From contig JAAYQU010000027.1 of the NCBI GenBank assembly GCA_012519055.1, positions 1 through 55,945 of the forward strand: DNA of 55,945 bases, read 5' to 3'. This stretch comes from Bacteroidales bacterium. GTDB taxonomy: Bacteria > Bacteroidota > Bacteroidia > Bacteroidales > Salinivirgaceae. Shown in pieces: positions 36,356 through 45,653 of this stretch (position 1 is its first letter; the number at the start of each line of letters is the position of its first letter). The notes beneath the pieces were generated by a model. That model was not told the origin of the DNA and did not search any database. It worked only from the letters and a program-made list of their open reading frames with translations. The translations under genes were made by a program, and so were the position numbers.

Positions 36356-36411
36356 AACAAGGACATATATGTTAGAATGATTTTTCTATCTGTTTGAGTT
36401 TACTATTGTTA

Positions 36412-38730
36412 TTATAACATGTATTCAGTTGCTACACAAATTACTTTAATAAAATTACCTGCAGTGTCATTTACGGGACTATAAACTTCAGATAATTTTC
36501 GAATATTACCTGCAAAAGAGTACGTTCTATCAACTTTTACAACTTCACCATTTGACAATAGTTCCCATAAATAGGAGTTTGACATTTCTTCGGGCTCTGA
36601 TATTTCAACATCTCTTATAAAATTAAAACTTTTTCCTAATAGTTGTTCTTTTGAAATACCCATGAAGTTACAAAAATTATTATTCACATATACAATTTCT
36701 CCTGACAAATCTAAATGGAATATATATGCTAAAACGTTAACAGCATCTTTCAAACTCTCTGTCTCTGCGTCTCGCTTTGCAAACTCCTCTTGTGTTGCTA
36801 TCAATTCCTCCATATTCTGACGCATCTCTTCCTCTTTTTGTGTCAACTCTTCTGTTTGCATCTTTGTTTGCTCAAGCAAGTTGCTTGTTCTTTCAGCAAC
36901 CTGTCTTGCTGCAATAGTCGATGCAAGACTGTAACATGCCTTTTCAATAAATTCTATTTCATGTTCAGCTATCGGATTAAATGATGCTATTTCAACAACT
37001 CCCAATACATCGCCGTTCATTTCTAAAGGAATCAATATAATGTAATTTGGATTTGCTTTTCCTAAACCTGATGTTATGTTTACATAATTTTTTGGTACCT
37101 GAGTTAAGTATATTGACGCTTTCTCAAAAGCACATCGCCCTACCAATGATTCGCCTATTTTGTAGGCTTTTGTTATTGAGCGTTTCCTTCCCCATGCAAG
37201 CGCTGCAAATGCAACGAACTCAACGTTTTCTTCTTCGTTCTCTGGATTTTCAATTTCTTGAGCAAGAAACAAAACACCCTGATTTGCTTTTACATAATCT
37301 ACAACAAATTTTAATGCCGAATATGTATGTCCTTGAAAATCTAAATCTTGCCGACGAAGTATTTCGTTCATTTTCGCCACTCCACTATTTATCCAAGTTT
37401 GCAACTCTTCACTTTTTCTCCGTTGTATATCCTGATCTCTTGCTTCCTTAAGGTTATTTTGCATCTCAATGAGACTCAATCCAATAACATCGTTTTCACT
37501 ATGTGCTTTATATTCAGCATCAAGGCGCCCTTCTCCAATTCCTTTTGTAAATTCTGACATTTCAAACATCCTGTCTATCAAAAGATTTAGCGAATTGTTT
37601 ATTTGTCCTATCTCATCGTTATTATCGTTTGTTAATCTGTTTACAGATTCAATTTCACCAAGTGCCAACTTGTTAATTGCTTTTGACACATCGTTCAAAG
37701 GTTTGATAAGTCTTATGGCAAATAAATAAGCAGCTAAAAGCACAATAATAAGTCCTACTAAACATACTATTACTGTGTTGAACAGTATTTCGTTACTTTT
37801 AGAAAAATGAGCTTTTTGAGAAAAAGCCAATCCAAAGCTCCAAGGAGTATCTGTATTTCCTGCATAAACAGGTGAAAAACAAATATAATAGTTCGTCTTG
37901 TCGCTACCGTTTTGATAAAAGGCAAATCGTTTCCCGACATTTATTAAAGAGTTTATATCGAACTCTCGGTTTTCTAGTATTTCGGTAATATTGTCACCAA
38001 TTATTTCCCCGTATTCGTGCGAAATAATTGTACCTTGGTTTGAAATAAAAAAAGTTTGACTTCCATCTAAAAACTCTATTTTTTGCACCAAATTATTAAA
38101 ATAGTTTAACGGCAAATCTATTCCCACAACTCCTGCAAATTGACCTTTGTACATTATCGGGCTGCAGACACTAATTACCTTATTCTCTTGTTCCCCCAAA
38201 TAGTTTATATAGGGCTCAGATATTGTATTTTCAGGATTTGCTTTTATTTGTTGATACAATCCTTTAGTACTATATCCTGTGTGTTCAAGAGTATCTACTT
38301 TGAATTTTACTGCGTTGTTATGTCTATAAAAACCACTCTTAACATTGCCATATTGAAAATTAGTGTTGATCTTATTTAACTCCCATTGTAACCAGATGTT
38401 TTGAATGTGATTATGCTCGTTAATAGCACTTTTAAGTATCTCTTTAGTAATGCTGTCACTAATCGATTGTTTATAATTGGGCATCTGACCTAATGTTGTG
38501 CTTAAGTTTTGTACTAAACTAAAATCTTGATTTAACTCAGTTGTCAATTTTTGAGCGAGACTTGTTGTTACTTGGGTTAAATACAGTTCTGTATCTTCCC
38601 TAAAAATGCGAGATGTTTTTATGCTCAGATAACCTACAGTTAAAATTAGAAGAAAAATTGTTGTTGATAATGCGAAAAACAACAATTTTGCCCTAAATGA
38701 AGAGGTTGTTTTTTTATATTTATTTAACAT
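36412..38730 (-). CDS. Sensor D: Cache-HAMP-GAF-PAS protein without output domain
   Basis: This 772-residue paralogue starts 11 bp inside the end of sensor E, so the two are translationally coupled. TM1 lies at about 15-36. The Cache domain has TISEPYINYLGEQENKVIS and GVVGIDLPLNYF, and TM2 is at about 322-345. HAMP follows, with a second unit GEGRLDAEYKAHSENDVIG. GAF has LVGRCAFEKASIYLTQVP and ITSGLGKANPNY. The coiled coil is KEEEMRQNMEELIATQEE and a PAS domain ends the protein. Conservation of the Cache aspartate-containing GVVGxD strand suggests a soluble ligand, but ligand residues cannot be assigned. Confidence 0.8.
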   Translation of the reverse strand: MLNKYKKTTSSFRAKLLFFALSTTIFLLILTVGYLSIKTSRIFREDTELYLTQVTTSLAQKLTTELNQDFSLVQNLSTTLGQMPNYKQSISDSITKEILKSAINEHNHIQNIWLQWELNKINTNFQYGNVKSGFYRHNNAVKFKVDTLEHTGYSTKGLYQQIKANPENTISEPYINYLGEQENKVISVCSPIMYKGQFAGVVGIDLPLNYFNNLVQKIEFLDGSQTFFISNQGTIISHEYGEIIGDNITEILENREFDINSLINVGKRFAFYQNGSDKTNYYICFSPVYAGNTDTPWSFGLAFSQKAHFSKSNEILFNTVIVCLVGLIIVLLAAYLFAIRLIKPLNDVSKAINKLALGEIESVNRLTNDNNDEIGQINNSLNLLIDRMFEMSEFTKGIGEGRLDAEYKAHSENDVIGLSLIEMQNNLKEARDQDIQRRKSEELQTWINSGVAKMNEILRRQDLDFQGHTYSALKFVVDYVKANQGVLFLAQEIENPENEEENVEFVAFAALAWGRKRSITKAYKIGESLVGRCAFEKASIYLTQVPKNYVNITSGLGKANPNYIILIPLEMNGDVLGVVEIASFNPIAEHEIEFIEKACYSLASTIAARQVAERTSNLLEQTKMQTEELTQKEEEMRQNMEELIATQEEFAKRDAETESLKDAVNVLAYIFHLDLSGEIVYVNNNFCNFMGISKEQLLGKSFNFIRDVEISEPEEMSNSYLWELLSNGEVVKVDRTYSFAGNIRKLSEVYSPVNDTAGNFIKVICVATEYML

Positions 38731-41062
38731 TTTTATCTCCGTATGAATGAGTTATGTCTATTGCAATGTTTATTACTTTTAATATTTTCCCTTGACTATC
38801 TTTAACAGGAACATAAGTTTCAGATAAAACAATGTTTTTGAACCCGGCATCAATTATTTGCACTGATGTAACTGTTTCACCTTTACGCAATTTTGCCCAC
38901 ATTTTGTCGTTTTTCTCCCTGTTTTCGACTTTGTCAAAGCTACCTTGTTTTTTACCAATAATCTGCTGCCTGTCAACACCAAGAAGACGTAGAAAATTAT
39001 CATTGATGTCTGTTAAATATCCATCAATATCATACTCAGATACCATTGAAATTTGATTAACAGCGCTTACTAGCGATGATATTTGTTCTATTCTGTGACG
39101 GGCTTCTTCTTGAGTTGCGTTTAACTCTTCGAGAGTTTGTCTGGCTTGTTCTTCTTTTAACGCCAAGGCCTTACTCTGTCTTTGTGATTGTTCTAGCAAA
39201 CGCACAGTCTTTTGGTTTGTTATGACATTTGCCACTGTAACAGCCATGTCATCACCTACTTTTTCCAAAAACTCAATTTCAAAATCTTCGTACTCCTTGA
39301 AAGAGATTAACTCAACAACTCCTAATACCTCTTCATTTGTTTTCATAGGAACAAGCACAATAACATTGGGTGTAGCATTGCCGAGCCCCGATTTAATTCT
39401 GGGATAATTGTCTGGAATCTCAGTAAGATATATGGTTAGCTTTTCAGATGCACAACGACCAACTAAGCCTTCTTCAAGTTTTATTTTGCCTTTGGCGATC
39501 TTTTCTCTTCCAAATGCTATTGCTGCCGTCATTTCAAAATAAAGATCGTCTTCAGTATCATAATTCTTCACATATACTCCACCTTGTACTGCATCAACAT
39601 ATTCCATAGTAAACTTCAATGCAGAAAAAGTCAGCTGGCTCATACTTTGACTATGCTGACGTAATATTTCACTTACCTTGTTTATACCTGTCGCTGACCA
39701 CTGCTTTCGATCGTCTAATAGCTTTTGTTCGGCCTCTCTCTTATTCAAAATGCGTTTGTTTTCTCTAATATCAATGAGGGCATTACCAATAATGTCCGAT
39801 TCGCTAAGTGGCTTAAATTCAGCATCTAAATTCCCTTTGCTCATTTCTGTTGCAAATTTAGCAAGGGTGTTCATATTGTCAATCAATTGATTAATTTGAC
39901 AACTCATAGCATAAAGTTCGTCATTGGTATTTAGGATTATTTTTTGACTTTCATCAAATACACCTCGACTAAAACTATCAAAAACGCTTATGAAAAGCTT
40001 TGTTGGGGAAAGTACTCTTTTTATAATCAAGTATATAATCACCAATGCTAATATAAGCCCCAAAATACCAGCTACTATAGAGAAAATCAAAAACTCATTG
40101 TTACTTTTTAAAATATTGTCTAACGGAGTAATCAAACATAAAGCCCACGGAGCTATATCATCATTAATTTTTATGGGGAATATAGTTACATAACTCTCCT
40201 TTCTATCGGTAATAAATGAGATGGGTTTACCTGCCTCCACATATTTTAAAAAGTTAAACCCCATGTTTTTAAACTGTTCTAAATTTGTTATGTTTCTGCC
40301 GTTTTGGCTGTCGTCAGGATGAAGTGCAACAGTTCCTTTATTGGACAATAGTATAGCATAACTATCTGGGGAAGAAGTTGTTTTACTTATCAAACTTTCC
40401 AAAGATATATCAACACTTACAACACCTTTAAAAACATTGTTTTTGATTATGGGTACTGTAAAATTTGCTACTAAATTCTCAGAGCCATTATTATTTGAGT
40501 AAGATGCTAAACGAGGGTCGTCTAAAGCAGATATTCCACTTGCTTTAACTTTGTTAATAGCTAAGTCTGTAATTTCATTCGTTTTAGAATCTTCATCAGC
40601 GGTAAGTTTTTTAACCTTATTGCTCAAACGATAATAAGCAAAGTTGAAATTATTTTTATGTGTATCGTTAATATTACTTGTGTCGGCAACAACAGAATCT
40701 TCTTCGTTCTGAAATATGCACCATATTGCTAAAATATTAGCATTACTTACCATAGCTCTAGCAATATTGTTTTCTATGTATTCAGCACGTTTTTCCTCAA
40801 TTGTATATTCCCGTGTCTCAATAATGCTTTTTAAAAAGTATGCTGAACTTTGACACTCTTTAAATACTATTTGACTTTTATAGGCATTTTCACTACAAAC
40901 TGCATCTAATGTCTTTTTGATGCTATCAATTGTTTCTTGATTTCTTTTTATAGAAACAGCAATTAATACTGGAATAAGCACAACAATAACTACAAGAGTT
41001 GTGTATGCTATCAGTTTAGAACTAAGGTTCTTTTTTCTACTTCTTGATGAAAAATTTTTCAT
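38720..41062 (-). CDS. Sensor E: Cache-HAMP-GAF-PAS protein, first gene of the array
   Basis: This 780-residue protein is the promoter-proximal paralogue. TM1 lies at about 17-40 after a basic N-terminus (SSRSRKKNLSSK). The Cache domain has PIIKNNVFKGVVSVDISLESL, and TM2 is at about 325-347. HAMP units include SKGNLDAEFKPLSESDIIG. GAF has LVGRCASEKLTIYLTEIP and IKSGLGNATPNV. The coiled coil is the most changed of the five (KEEQARQTLEELNATQEE). PAS ends with INIAIDIT. As in the others, no output domain follows. A TAACTTTG box upstream could start the whole 12-kb transcript. Confidence 0.8.
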   Translation of the reverse strand: MKNFSSRSRKKNLSSKLIAYTTLVVIVVLIPVLIAVSIKRNQETIDSIKKTLDAVCSENAYKSQIVFKECQSSAYFLKSIIETREYTIEEKRAEYIENNIARAMVSNANILAIWCIFQNEEDSVVADTSNINDTHKNNFNFAYYRLSNKVKKLTADEDSKTNEITDLAINKVKASGISALDDPRLASYSNNNGSENLVANFTVPIIKNNVFKGVVSVDISLESLISKTTSSPDSYAILLSNKGTVALHPDDSQNGRNITNLEQFKNMGFNFLKYVEAGKPISFITDRKESYVTIFPIKINDDIAPWALCLITPLDNILKSNNEFLIFSIVAGILGLILALVIIYLIIKRVLSPTKLFISVFDSFSRGVFDESQKIILNTNDELYAMSCQINQLIDNMNTLAKFATEMSKGNLDAEFKPLSESDIIGNALIDIRENKRILNKREAEQKLLDDRKQWSATGINKVSEILRQHSQSMSQLTFSALKFTMEYVDAVQGGVYVKNYDTEDDLYFEMTAAIAFGREKIAKGKIKLEEGLVGRCASEKLTIYLTEIPDNYPRIKSGLGNATPNVIVLVPMKTNEEVLGVVELISFKEYEDFEIEFLEKVGDDMAVTVANVITNQKTVRLLEQSQRQSKALALKEEQARQTLEELNATQEEARHRIEQISSLVSAVNQISMVSEYDIDGYLTDINDNFLRLLGVDRQQIIGKKQGSFDKVENREKNDKMWAKLRKGETVTSVQIIDAGFKNIVLSETYVPVKDSQGKILKVINIAIDITHSYGDKNVK

Positions 41063-41164
41063 TCAGAGCTTGTTTTAACCCGAAAACATTTTTAAAAGTA
41101 AGAACAATTGTGCTTAAATGCTATAAAAAGCCTTAAATGTTAATCGAAATAGATTTGAATTTCC

Positions 41165-41172
41165 CAAAGTTA
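41165..41172 (-). promoter_or_regulatory. -7 promoter box (TAACTTTG) upstream of the sensor array
   Basis: On the minus strand TAACTTTG lies 102 nt before the ATG of sensor E and after the trpS stop. No good -33 box is seen, and read-through from trpS is possible. Confidence 0.4.
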
Positions 41173-41234
41173 TTAATTTCTTTTAATTTATAGCATACAC
41201 GATTGTATAAAAACGGCTTATTTCAACACGTTTT

Positions 41235-42224
41235 TTACAGTGTTCTTATACCCATAATTTCTCTTACTTCTCGGACTGTTTTTGATGCACTCTCTCGCGC
41301 TTTCTCTGCTCCTATTCTAGCTGTCTTTTTTAGCATATCTTCGTTGCTGCTTAGCTCTTGCATTCGCTCATAAATAGGTGTTGTAAATTTTATAATATCC
41401 TCTGCCAGCTGCTTTTTTAGGTCTCCATACCTGATAGTGCAATTTGCATATGATTCACGGAAAAATTTAACTGTCTTACTATCTGAAACAACGTCCATTA
41501 TTGTAAACAGATTGTTTACGCTTTCCGAAACGGGCGAATTTGGCTTGGTTGGACCCGAATCGGTAACTGCTTTCATAACTTTTTTGCGAATAACTGAAGG
41601 CTCATCGGCTAAGAAAATTCCATTTCCTTCTGATTTTCCCATTTTTCCTGACCCATCAAGACCTGGTATTTTTATTAGCTCTTGACCAAAATTAAATGCA
41701 GTAGGTTCTTTAAAATACTGAACGTTATAGATATTGTTAAATCTACTTGCAAAGGTTCGTGTCATCTCCAAATGCTGCTCTTGATCTTTCCCCACTGGAA
41801 CTTTAGCCGCATGATGAATAAGAATATCGGCAGCCATTAACACAGGATAAGTTAGTAATCCAGCATTAACGTTGTTGGGATTTAGCCTTACTTTATCCTT
41901 AAAACTGGTGGTACGATTAAGCTCTCCGATATAAACAATCATATTTAGTAACGAATATAGCTCATATGTTTCAGGCACATCACTCTGTACATATATAACC
42001 GCTTTCTCAGGATCAAGTCCCGATGCTAAATATTCTATTAAAGTTTGGCGGACATTGCCGTGTAAATCAACCGGATTTGGATGTGTTGTGAGAGAATGTA
42101 CGTCTGCAATAAAAAACATACAGTCGTTTGTTTCCTGCATTTTCACAAAATTTACCATTGCTCCAAAGTAATTCCCCAAATGAAGCCTGCCTGTTGGGCG
42201 AATACCGCTTACTACTCTTTCCAT
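41235..42224 (-). CDS. trpS: Tryptophanyl-tRNA synthetase
   Basis: The 329-residue class I synthetase charges tRNA-Trp. The HIGH-type motif is PTGRLHLGN (10-18), and the KMSKS loop is KMGKSEGN near residue 195. FFIADVHSLTTHPNP and VPVGKDQEQHLEMTR are standard TrpRS segments. Length is normal. It precedes the sensor operon on the same strand, with a 172-nt gap and a weak hairpin (AAAAACG/CGTTTTT) between them. Confidence 0.96.
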   Translation of the reverse strand: MERVVSGIRPTGRLHLGNYFGAMVNFVKMQETNDCMFFIADVHSLTTHPNPVDLHGNVRQTLIEYLASGLDPEKAVIYVQSDVPETYELYSLLNMIVYIGELNRTTSFKDKVRLNPNNVNAGLLTYPVLMAADILIHHAAKVPVGKDQEQHLEMTRTFASRFNNIYNVQYFKEPTAFNFGQELIKIPGLDGSGKMGKSEGNGIFLADEPSVIRKKVMKAVTDSGPTKPNSPVSESVNNLFTIMDVVSDSKTVKFFRESYANCTIRYGDLKKQLAEDIIKFTTPIYERMQELSSNEDMLKKTARIGAEKARESASKTVREVREIMGIRTL

Positions 42225-42256
42225 ATTTGTAGATTTCTTGTTTTATATATTACTTA

Positions 42257-42288
42257 CAAAACTAATCGCAAATCGGTTATTTGACAAA
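42257..42288 (-). promoter_or_regulatory. Promoter of trpS
   Basis: On the minus strand TTTG (42285-42288), a 20-bp spacer and TAGTTTTG (42257-42264) match both Bacteroidota boxes. It starts transcription about 25 nt before the trpS ATG. Confidence 0.7.
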
Positions 42289-42496
42289 TATTTGTTGTGC
42301 AATAATTGCTGTTTTTTACTTAACAAAACATATAAATATATTATTATCAACCTAATAGCGCGATATAAATATGTCAGATTTATAGTTATTTTCAATTTAA
42401 TGGTAGGTTAAACCAGAAAATACTTTCTTTTACTTATTAATTTTGTATCTTTACTTCGTAAGTTATTTGTTAGCAACAGTTAAAAGAATTAGAAAA

Positions 42497-43348
42497 ATGA
42501 AAAGGATTACGACAATTTTATTTTTAATACTTATAGTTGAACAGACTAATGCACAATATTTAGTAATTGGCGATAGCAATTTGGGAGGAAACAATATTCC
42601 ATTTCAGGACACAATAATATCTTCTTATGATTCCATGAGTTGCTCTACTTTTAATTACTACCTTGATATAGATCAAGATTCAAATCCAGATATACATTTT
42701 TATTTAAATTGCTACATAGGAGGACTTGGAAATAGCTTTGAAATCTCTTTAACTACATCTAATGATTTTTCAATCCATATAGATACAAGTTACATAGAAC
42801 ATTTTCAATTCATAAATTCTAACGGGCAGGTTCAAGATACTACAAGAAGAACATCCGTAGTGAAAAAGTATAATTTTGGTGATACAATTTTCAGCAATCA
42901 GGTTTTTTGTAATACTGAAGGAACATTGTTGAATTACAGTAGTGGGCACTACCCTCCATGCGTATATAATAATGTTGTTTTATTTCTCGAGGACACATCA
43001 TATATTGCTTTGGAAAAAAGTAATGGAGATTTATTTTATTTTAAAATATATATGTGCAATAAATCAACTCTTGAACTAATTCATGGAAAGACTAATACCC
43101 TACTATCTATAGGCGAACTTACAACATTACAGAGCCACATATTTCCTAATCCTGCTACCAATGTAATTCATTTTAAAGACAACTACGATTCTATAGAGAT
43201 ATATTCAGTAGAAGGCATTTTGTTAATTGAAAGAAATAAGCTAGGTACTCATAAGACTATAGACATATCAAGTCTTAAAAGCGGCTTTTATATAGTTGTT
43301 CTTAAAAAGGATAAATACAGCTATACAACTAAATTGTTGAAAATGTAA
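42497..43348 (+). CDS. Secreted protein with T9SS sorting domain
   Basis: From the ATG at 42497 the product has 283 residues and a signal peptide (MKRITTILFLILIVEQTNAQ). The frame is open 18 codons further upstream, but that part does not resemble a signal sequence. The body (about 25-205) is not recognised; it has several cysteines (for example SCSTFNYYLDIDQDSNPD). The last 75 residues are a type A T9SS sorting domain: HIFPNPATNVIHF near its start, then GFYIVVLK and a lysine-rich end. It should be secreted through T9SS and either released or anchored. Confidence 0.8.
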   Translation: MKRITTILFLILIVEQTNAQYLVIGDSNLGGNNIPFQDTIISSYDSMSCSTFNYYLDIDQDSNPDIHFYLNCYIGGLGNSFEISLTTSNDFSIHIDTSYIEHFQFINSNGQVQDTTRRTSVVKKYNFGDTIFSNQVFCNTEGTLLNYSSGHYPPCVYNNVVLFLEDTSYIALEKSNGDLFYFKIYMCNKSTLELIHGKTNTLLSIGELTTLQSHIFPNPATNVIHFKDNYDSIEIYSVEGILLIERNKLGTHKTIDISSLKSGFYIVVLKKDKYSYTTKLLKM

Positions 43349-43522
43349 CTAAGCCAACAAGTAGCTTATTTCACTAAGACTACTGTTTTAAACACAAAAT
43401 TACACATTGCATTTGCAAACTTTTTGTTTCATTTGCCATATAATTTTTAATAATTAATTACTAGTTAAATCCGCTTAAAACTCTTGTGCTCCGATTTATT
43501 AGGAGAATTAAAGCTATTTTTA

Positions 43523-43530
43523 TAATTTTG
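43523..43530 (+). promoter_or_regulatory. -7 promoter box (TAATTTTG)
   Basis: TAATTTTG, 46 nt before the ATG of the MORN lipoprotein gene, fits TAnnTTTG. Confidence 0.45.
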
Positions 43531-43576
43531 CACTCGCAAAAAAAATCGTATTCAAAAAATTAAAAACAGATGAGCT

Positions 43577-44044
43577 ATGTATAAGATATTTGTTATCGGT
43601 TTAGTAGGATTCATGTTAGTTTCATGCAATAAATCAAAGAGTGTTGAAATTGTTGAAACTTATGAAAATGGTGAAATAAAGATTAGAAAGACCACAAAAA
43701 ACACAAAAGAAAATATCTATTTGTACGAGGAGCTGTACCAATCGGGACAAGTGAAAATTATTGGTGAAATGAAAGACGATAAGCGTTTTGGTGAATGGAG
43801 GGCTTATCACGAAAACGGTAACGTTTGGAGTGTAGGCGAATATGTTGAGGGTAAACGTCAAGGCTTTTCTGAGGTATTTTTTCCTGGTGGGGTAATAAAC
43901 ATGTCCGGTTATTATAAAGATGACAGACCCGACAGTCTTTGGGTTATCTATGACAATTTAGGAGACACTTCTCAAGTTACACTATATAGAAATAATGAAA
44001 TTGTAAAAAGCTATAATAAATCGACAATGGCTCCATTGAAATAA
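43577..44044 (+). CDS. Lipoprotein with MORN-type repeats
   Basis: The 155-residue protein has a lipoprotein signal with LVSC (cysteine 17). Three or four MORN_2-like repeats follow, each of the form YxNGxxxxxGxxxxxxxxGxW, for example YQSGQVKIIGEMKDDKRFG then YHENGNVWSVGEYVEGKRQG. Such repeats occur in many Bacteroidota envelope lipoproteins (annotated YwqK-like) and probably mediate membrane or protein contacts. No toxin partner lies beside it, so an antitoxin label is not supported. It ends 25 nt before the arginine deiminase gene. Confidence 0.75.
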   Translation: MYKIFVIGLVGFMLVSCNKSKSVEIVETYENGEIKIRKTTKNTKENIYLYEELYQSGQVKIIGEMKDDKRFGEWRAYHENGNVWSVGEYVEGKRQGFSEVFFPGGVINMSGYYKDDRPDSLWVIYDNLGDTSQVTLYRNNEIVKSYNKSTMAPLK

Positions 44045-44069
44045 CAGAAGGGTTTAAAACATAAAACTT

Positions 44070-45329
44070 ATGAGCAGCAAATTAAAAGTAGGCGTCACAT
44101 CTGAAATTGGCGATCTAGAGGGTGTAATAATCCATGTCCCCGGATTAGAGGTTGAAAATATGACCCCGAAAAATCACGAAAGTGCACTTTATGGCGATAT
44201 ATTAAATTTATCTATTGCGCAGCAAGAGTACTACTACTTTAAAACTGTATTGGAAAAACATGCCAACGTATTTTTAGTTAATGACCTCCTTGCAGAAACA
44301 ATCGCAAACTTCCGGGCTAAAGAGTTTTTAATTGATGCAATGTACAAAAATGAAAAGCCACTATTTCCTAAAAAGCAACTTATAATGTTATCTGACAGCG
44401 AACTGGCACGACAACTTATTGAAGGTGTTGCACTCGCAAAAGATAATCTTACAAAATATCTTAGTAAAGAGTACTATGCAATAAAACCCTTGCATAATTT
44501 CTTTTTCACGCGCGATTCATCAATAGCAATTGGAGACAAAATGCTTATAGCCCGAATGGCAAACAAAGTTCGTGAAAGAGAATCACTCATTATGCAAACA
44601 ATATTCGAATATCATCCACTTCTACGAACTACAACAGTAAACCCTGTCGAAAAATCACTCTTTAATGACAACGTCGCAATAGAGGGAGGAGACATTCTTG
44701 TTGCACGAGAAGACGTTTTAATTATTGGCTTAAGTTCAAGAACAACATCACAAGGAATAGACTTTATTTTAGAAGAGTTTGGAGTGAAGGGTCAAATAAA
44801 ACACATTCTTGTTCAAGAACTTCCTTCATCTCCTGGTTCTTTCATCCACTTGGATATGATTTTTACTCTTTTAGATCAAGATTCATGCATGGTATTTGAG
44901 CCAATTATTCTTAAACCCAATCGTTATCAGACCATACACATAACTATTGATAATGACAATGTTACTGTAAAAAATGAAGCAAATTTATTATCGGCTTTAA
45001 AAAAATTAGGAATGGATTTGAAGCCAATTAATTGCGGAGGTACAATAGACACTTGGATTATGGAGAGAGAACAATGGCACAGTGGGGCAAACTTTTTTGC
45101 ATTGGGACCGGGTAAAGTAATTGGATATGCAAGAAATGTACACACTATACATGAATTAAATAAACATGGATTTGAAGTTCTTGCAGCTGCTGACATTTGC
45201 TCTAACAAAGTAAATGTGAACGATTATAAAAAATATGTTGTCACCCTCGATGGAAATGAGTTGCCACGTGGTGGCGGCGGAGCACGTTGTATGACAATGC
45301 CATTTGCGAGAAAACAAGTAAATTGGTAA
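44070..45329 (+). CDS. arcA: Arginine deiminase
   Basis: The 419-residue enzyme should hydrolyse arginine to citrulline and ammonia. The guanidine-modifying fold signatures are FTRDS (146-150), EGGD (205-208), HLDM with the catalytic histidine H260, and the C-terminal nucleophile in RGGGGARCMTMPF (C407). The usual sequence before the cysteine is GPHC, so ARC is a small deviation. The arcB, arcC and arcD genes are absent here, so it is not a standard deiminase-pathway operon. Length is that of bacterial ADI. It lies 25 nt after the MORN lipoprotein gene. Confidence 0.88.
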   Translation: MSSKLKVGVTSEIGDLEGVIIHVPGLEVENMTPKNHESALYGDILNLSIAQQEYYYFKTVLEKHANVFLVNDLLAETIANFRAKEFLIDAMYKNEKPLFPKKQLIMLSDSELARQLIEGVALAKDNLTKYLSKEYYAIKPLHNFFFTRDSSIAIGDKMLIARMANKVRERESLIMQTIFEYHPLLRTTTVNPVEKSLFNDNVAIEGGDILVAREDVLIIGLSSRTTSQGIDFILEEFGVKGQIKHILVQELPSSPGSFIHLDMIFTLLDQDSCMVFEPIILKPNRYQTIHITIDNDNVTVKNEANLLSALKKLGMDLKPINCGGTIDTWIMEREQWHSGANFFALGPGKVIGYARNVHTIHELNKHGFEVLAAADICSNKVNVNDYKKYVVTLDGNELPRGGGGARCMTMPFARKQVNW

Positions 45330-45653
45330 GTCTGCAATTAGCAATTGGAACACAGATGACACGGATTAAACAGATTACCACAGATTTAATGTGGGTGCAA
45401 CCCTTGTAGTCGCCCAAAACTTAATGGTTCTTAATACCTTAATGGTTTAATTATTATATTGAAGTTGAAAGAGATTTAATAAAAATCGGGTATCAAAACA
45501 CACCATTTTATACAATATATTATATCTTTGTCGTTTACAAAAGCAAAATGGTTGAAGTTGTTACGCAATTTTGGAGTAAATTTGTTTGAAAAATCGGCAA
45601 AGTTGTTATAAATTTGGAATAAAAATATCAATAAACGAATAAACATTTTTAAT
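45330..45653. other. Intergenic region with short dispersed repeats and a promoter
   Basis: The 324-bp gap contains ACGGATTAAACAGATTACC and related sequence, a TTAATGGTTCTTAATACCTTAATGG stretch similar to one near 21251 in opposite orientation, and the porE-like gene's -7 box. No gene is seen. Confidence 0.55.
45523..45530 (+). promoter_or_regulatory. -7 promoter box (TATCTTTG)
   Basis: Perfect TAnnTTTG box giving a leader of about 120 nt before the ATG at 45654. Confidence 0.45.

Noticed and set aside
28805-41062. Calling the five sensors histidine kinases or chemoreceptors
   Set aside because: No H-box, N/G1/G2 boxes or MCP signalling hairpin can be found in any of the five proteins.
43577-44044. 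Antitoxin annotation for the MORN-repeat lipoprotein
   Set aside because: It is an exported lipoprotein and has no adjacent toxin gene; the label often attached to the family is not supported here.
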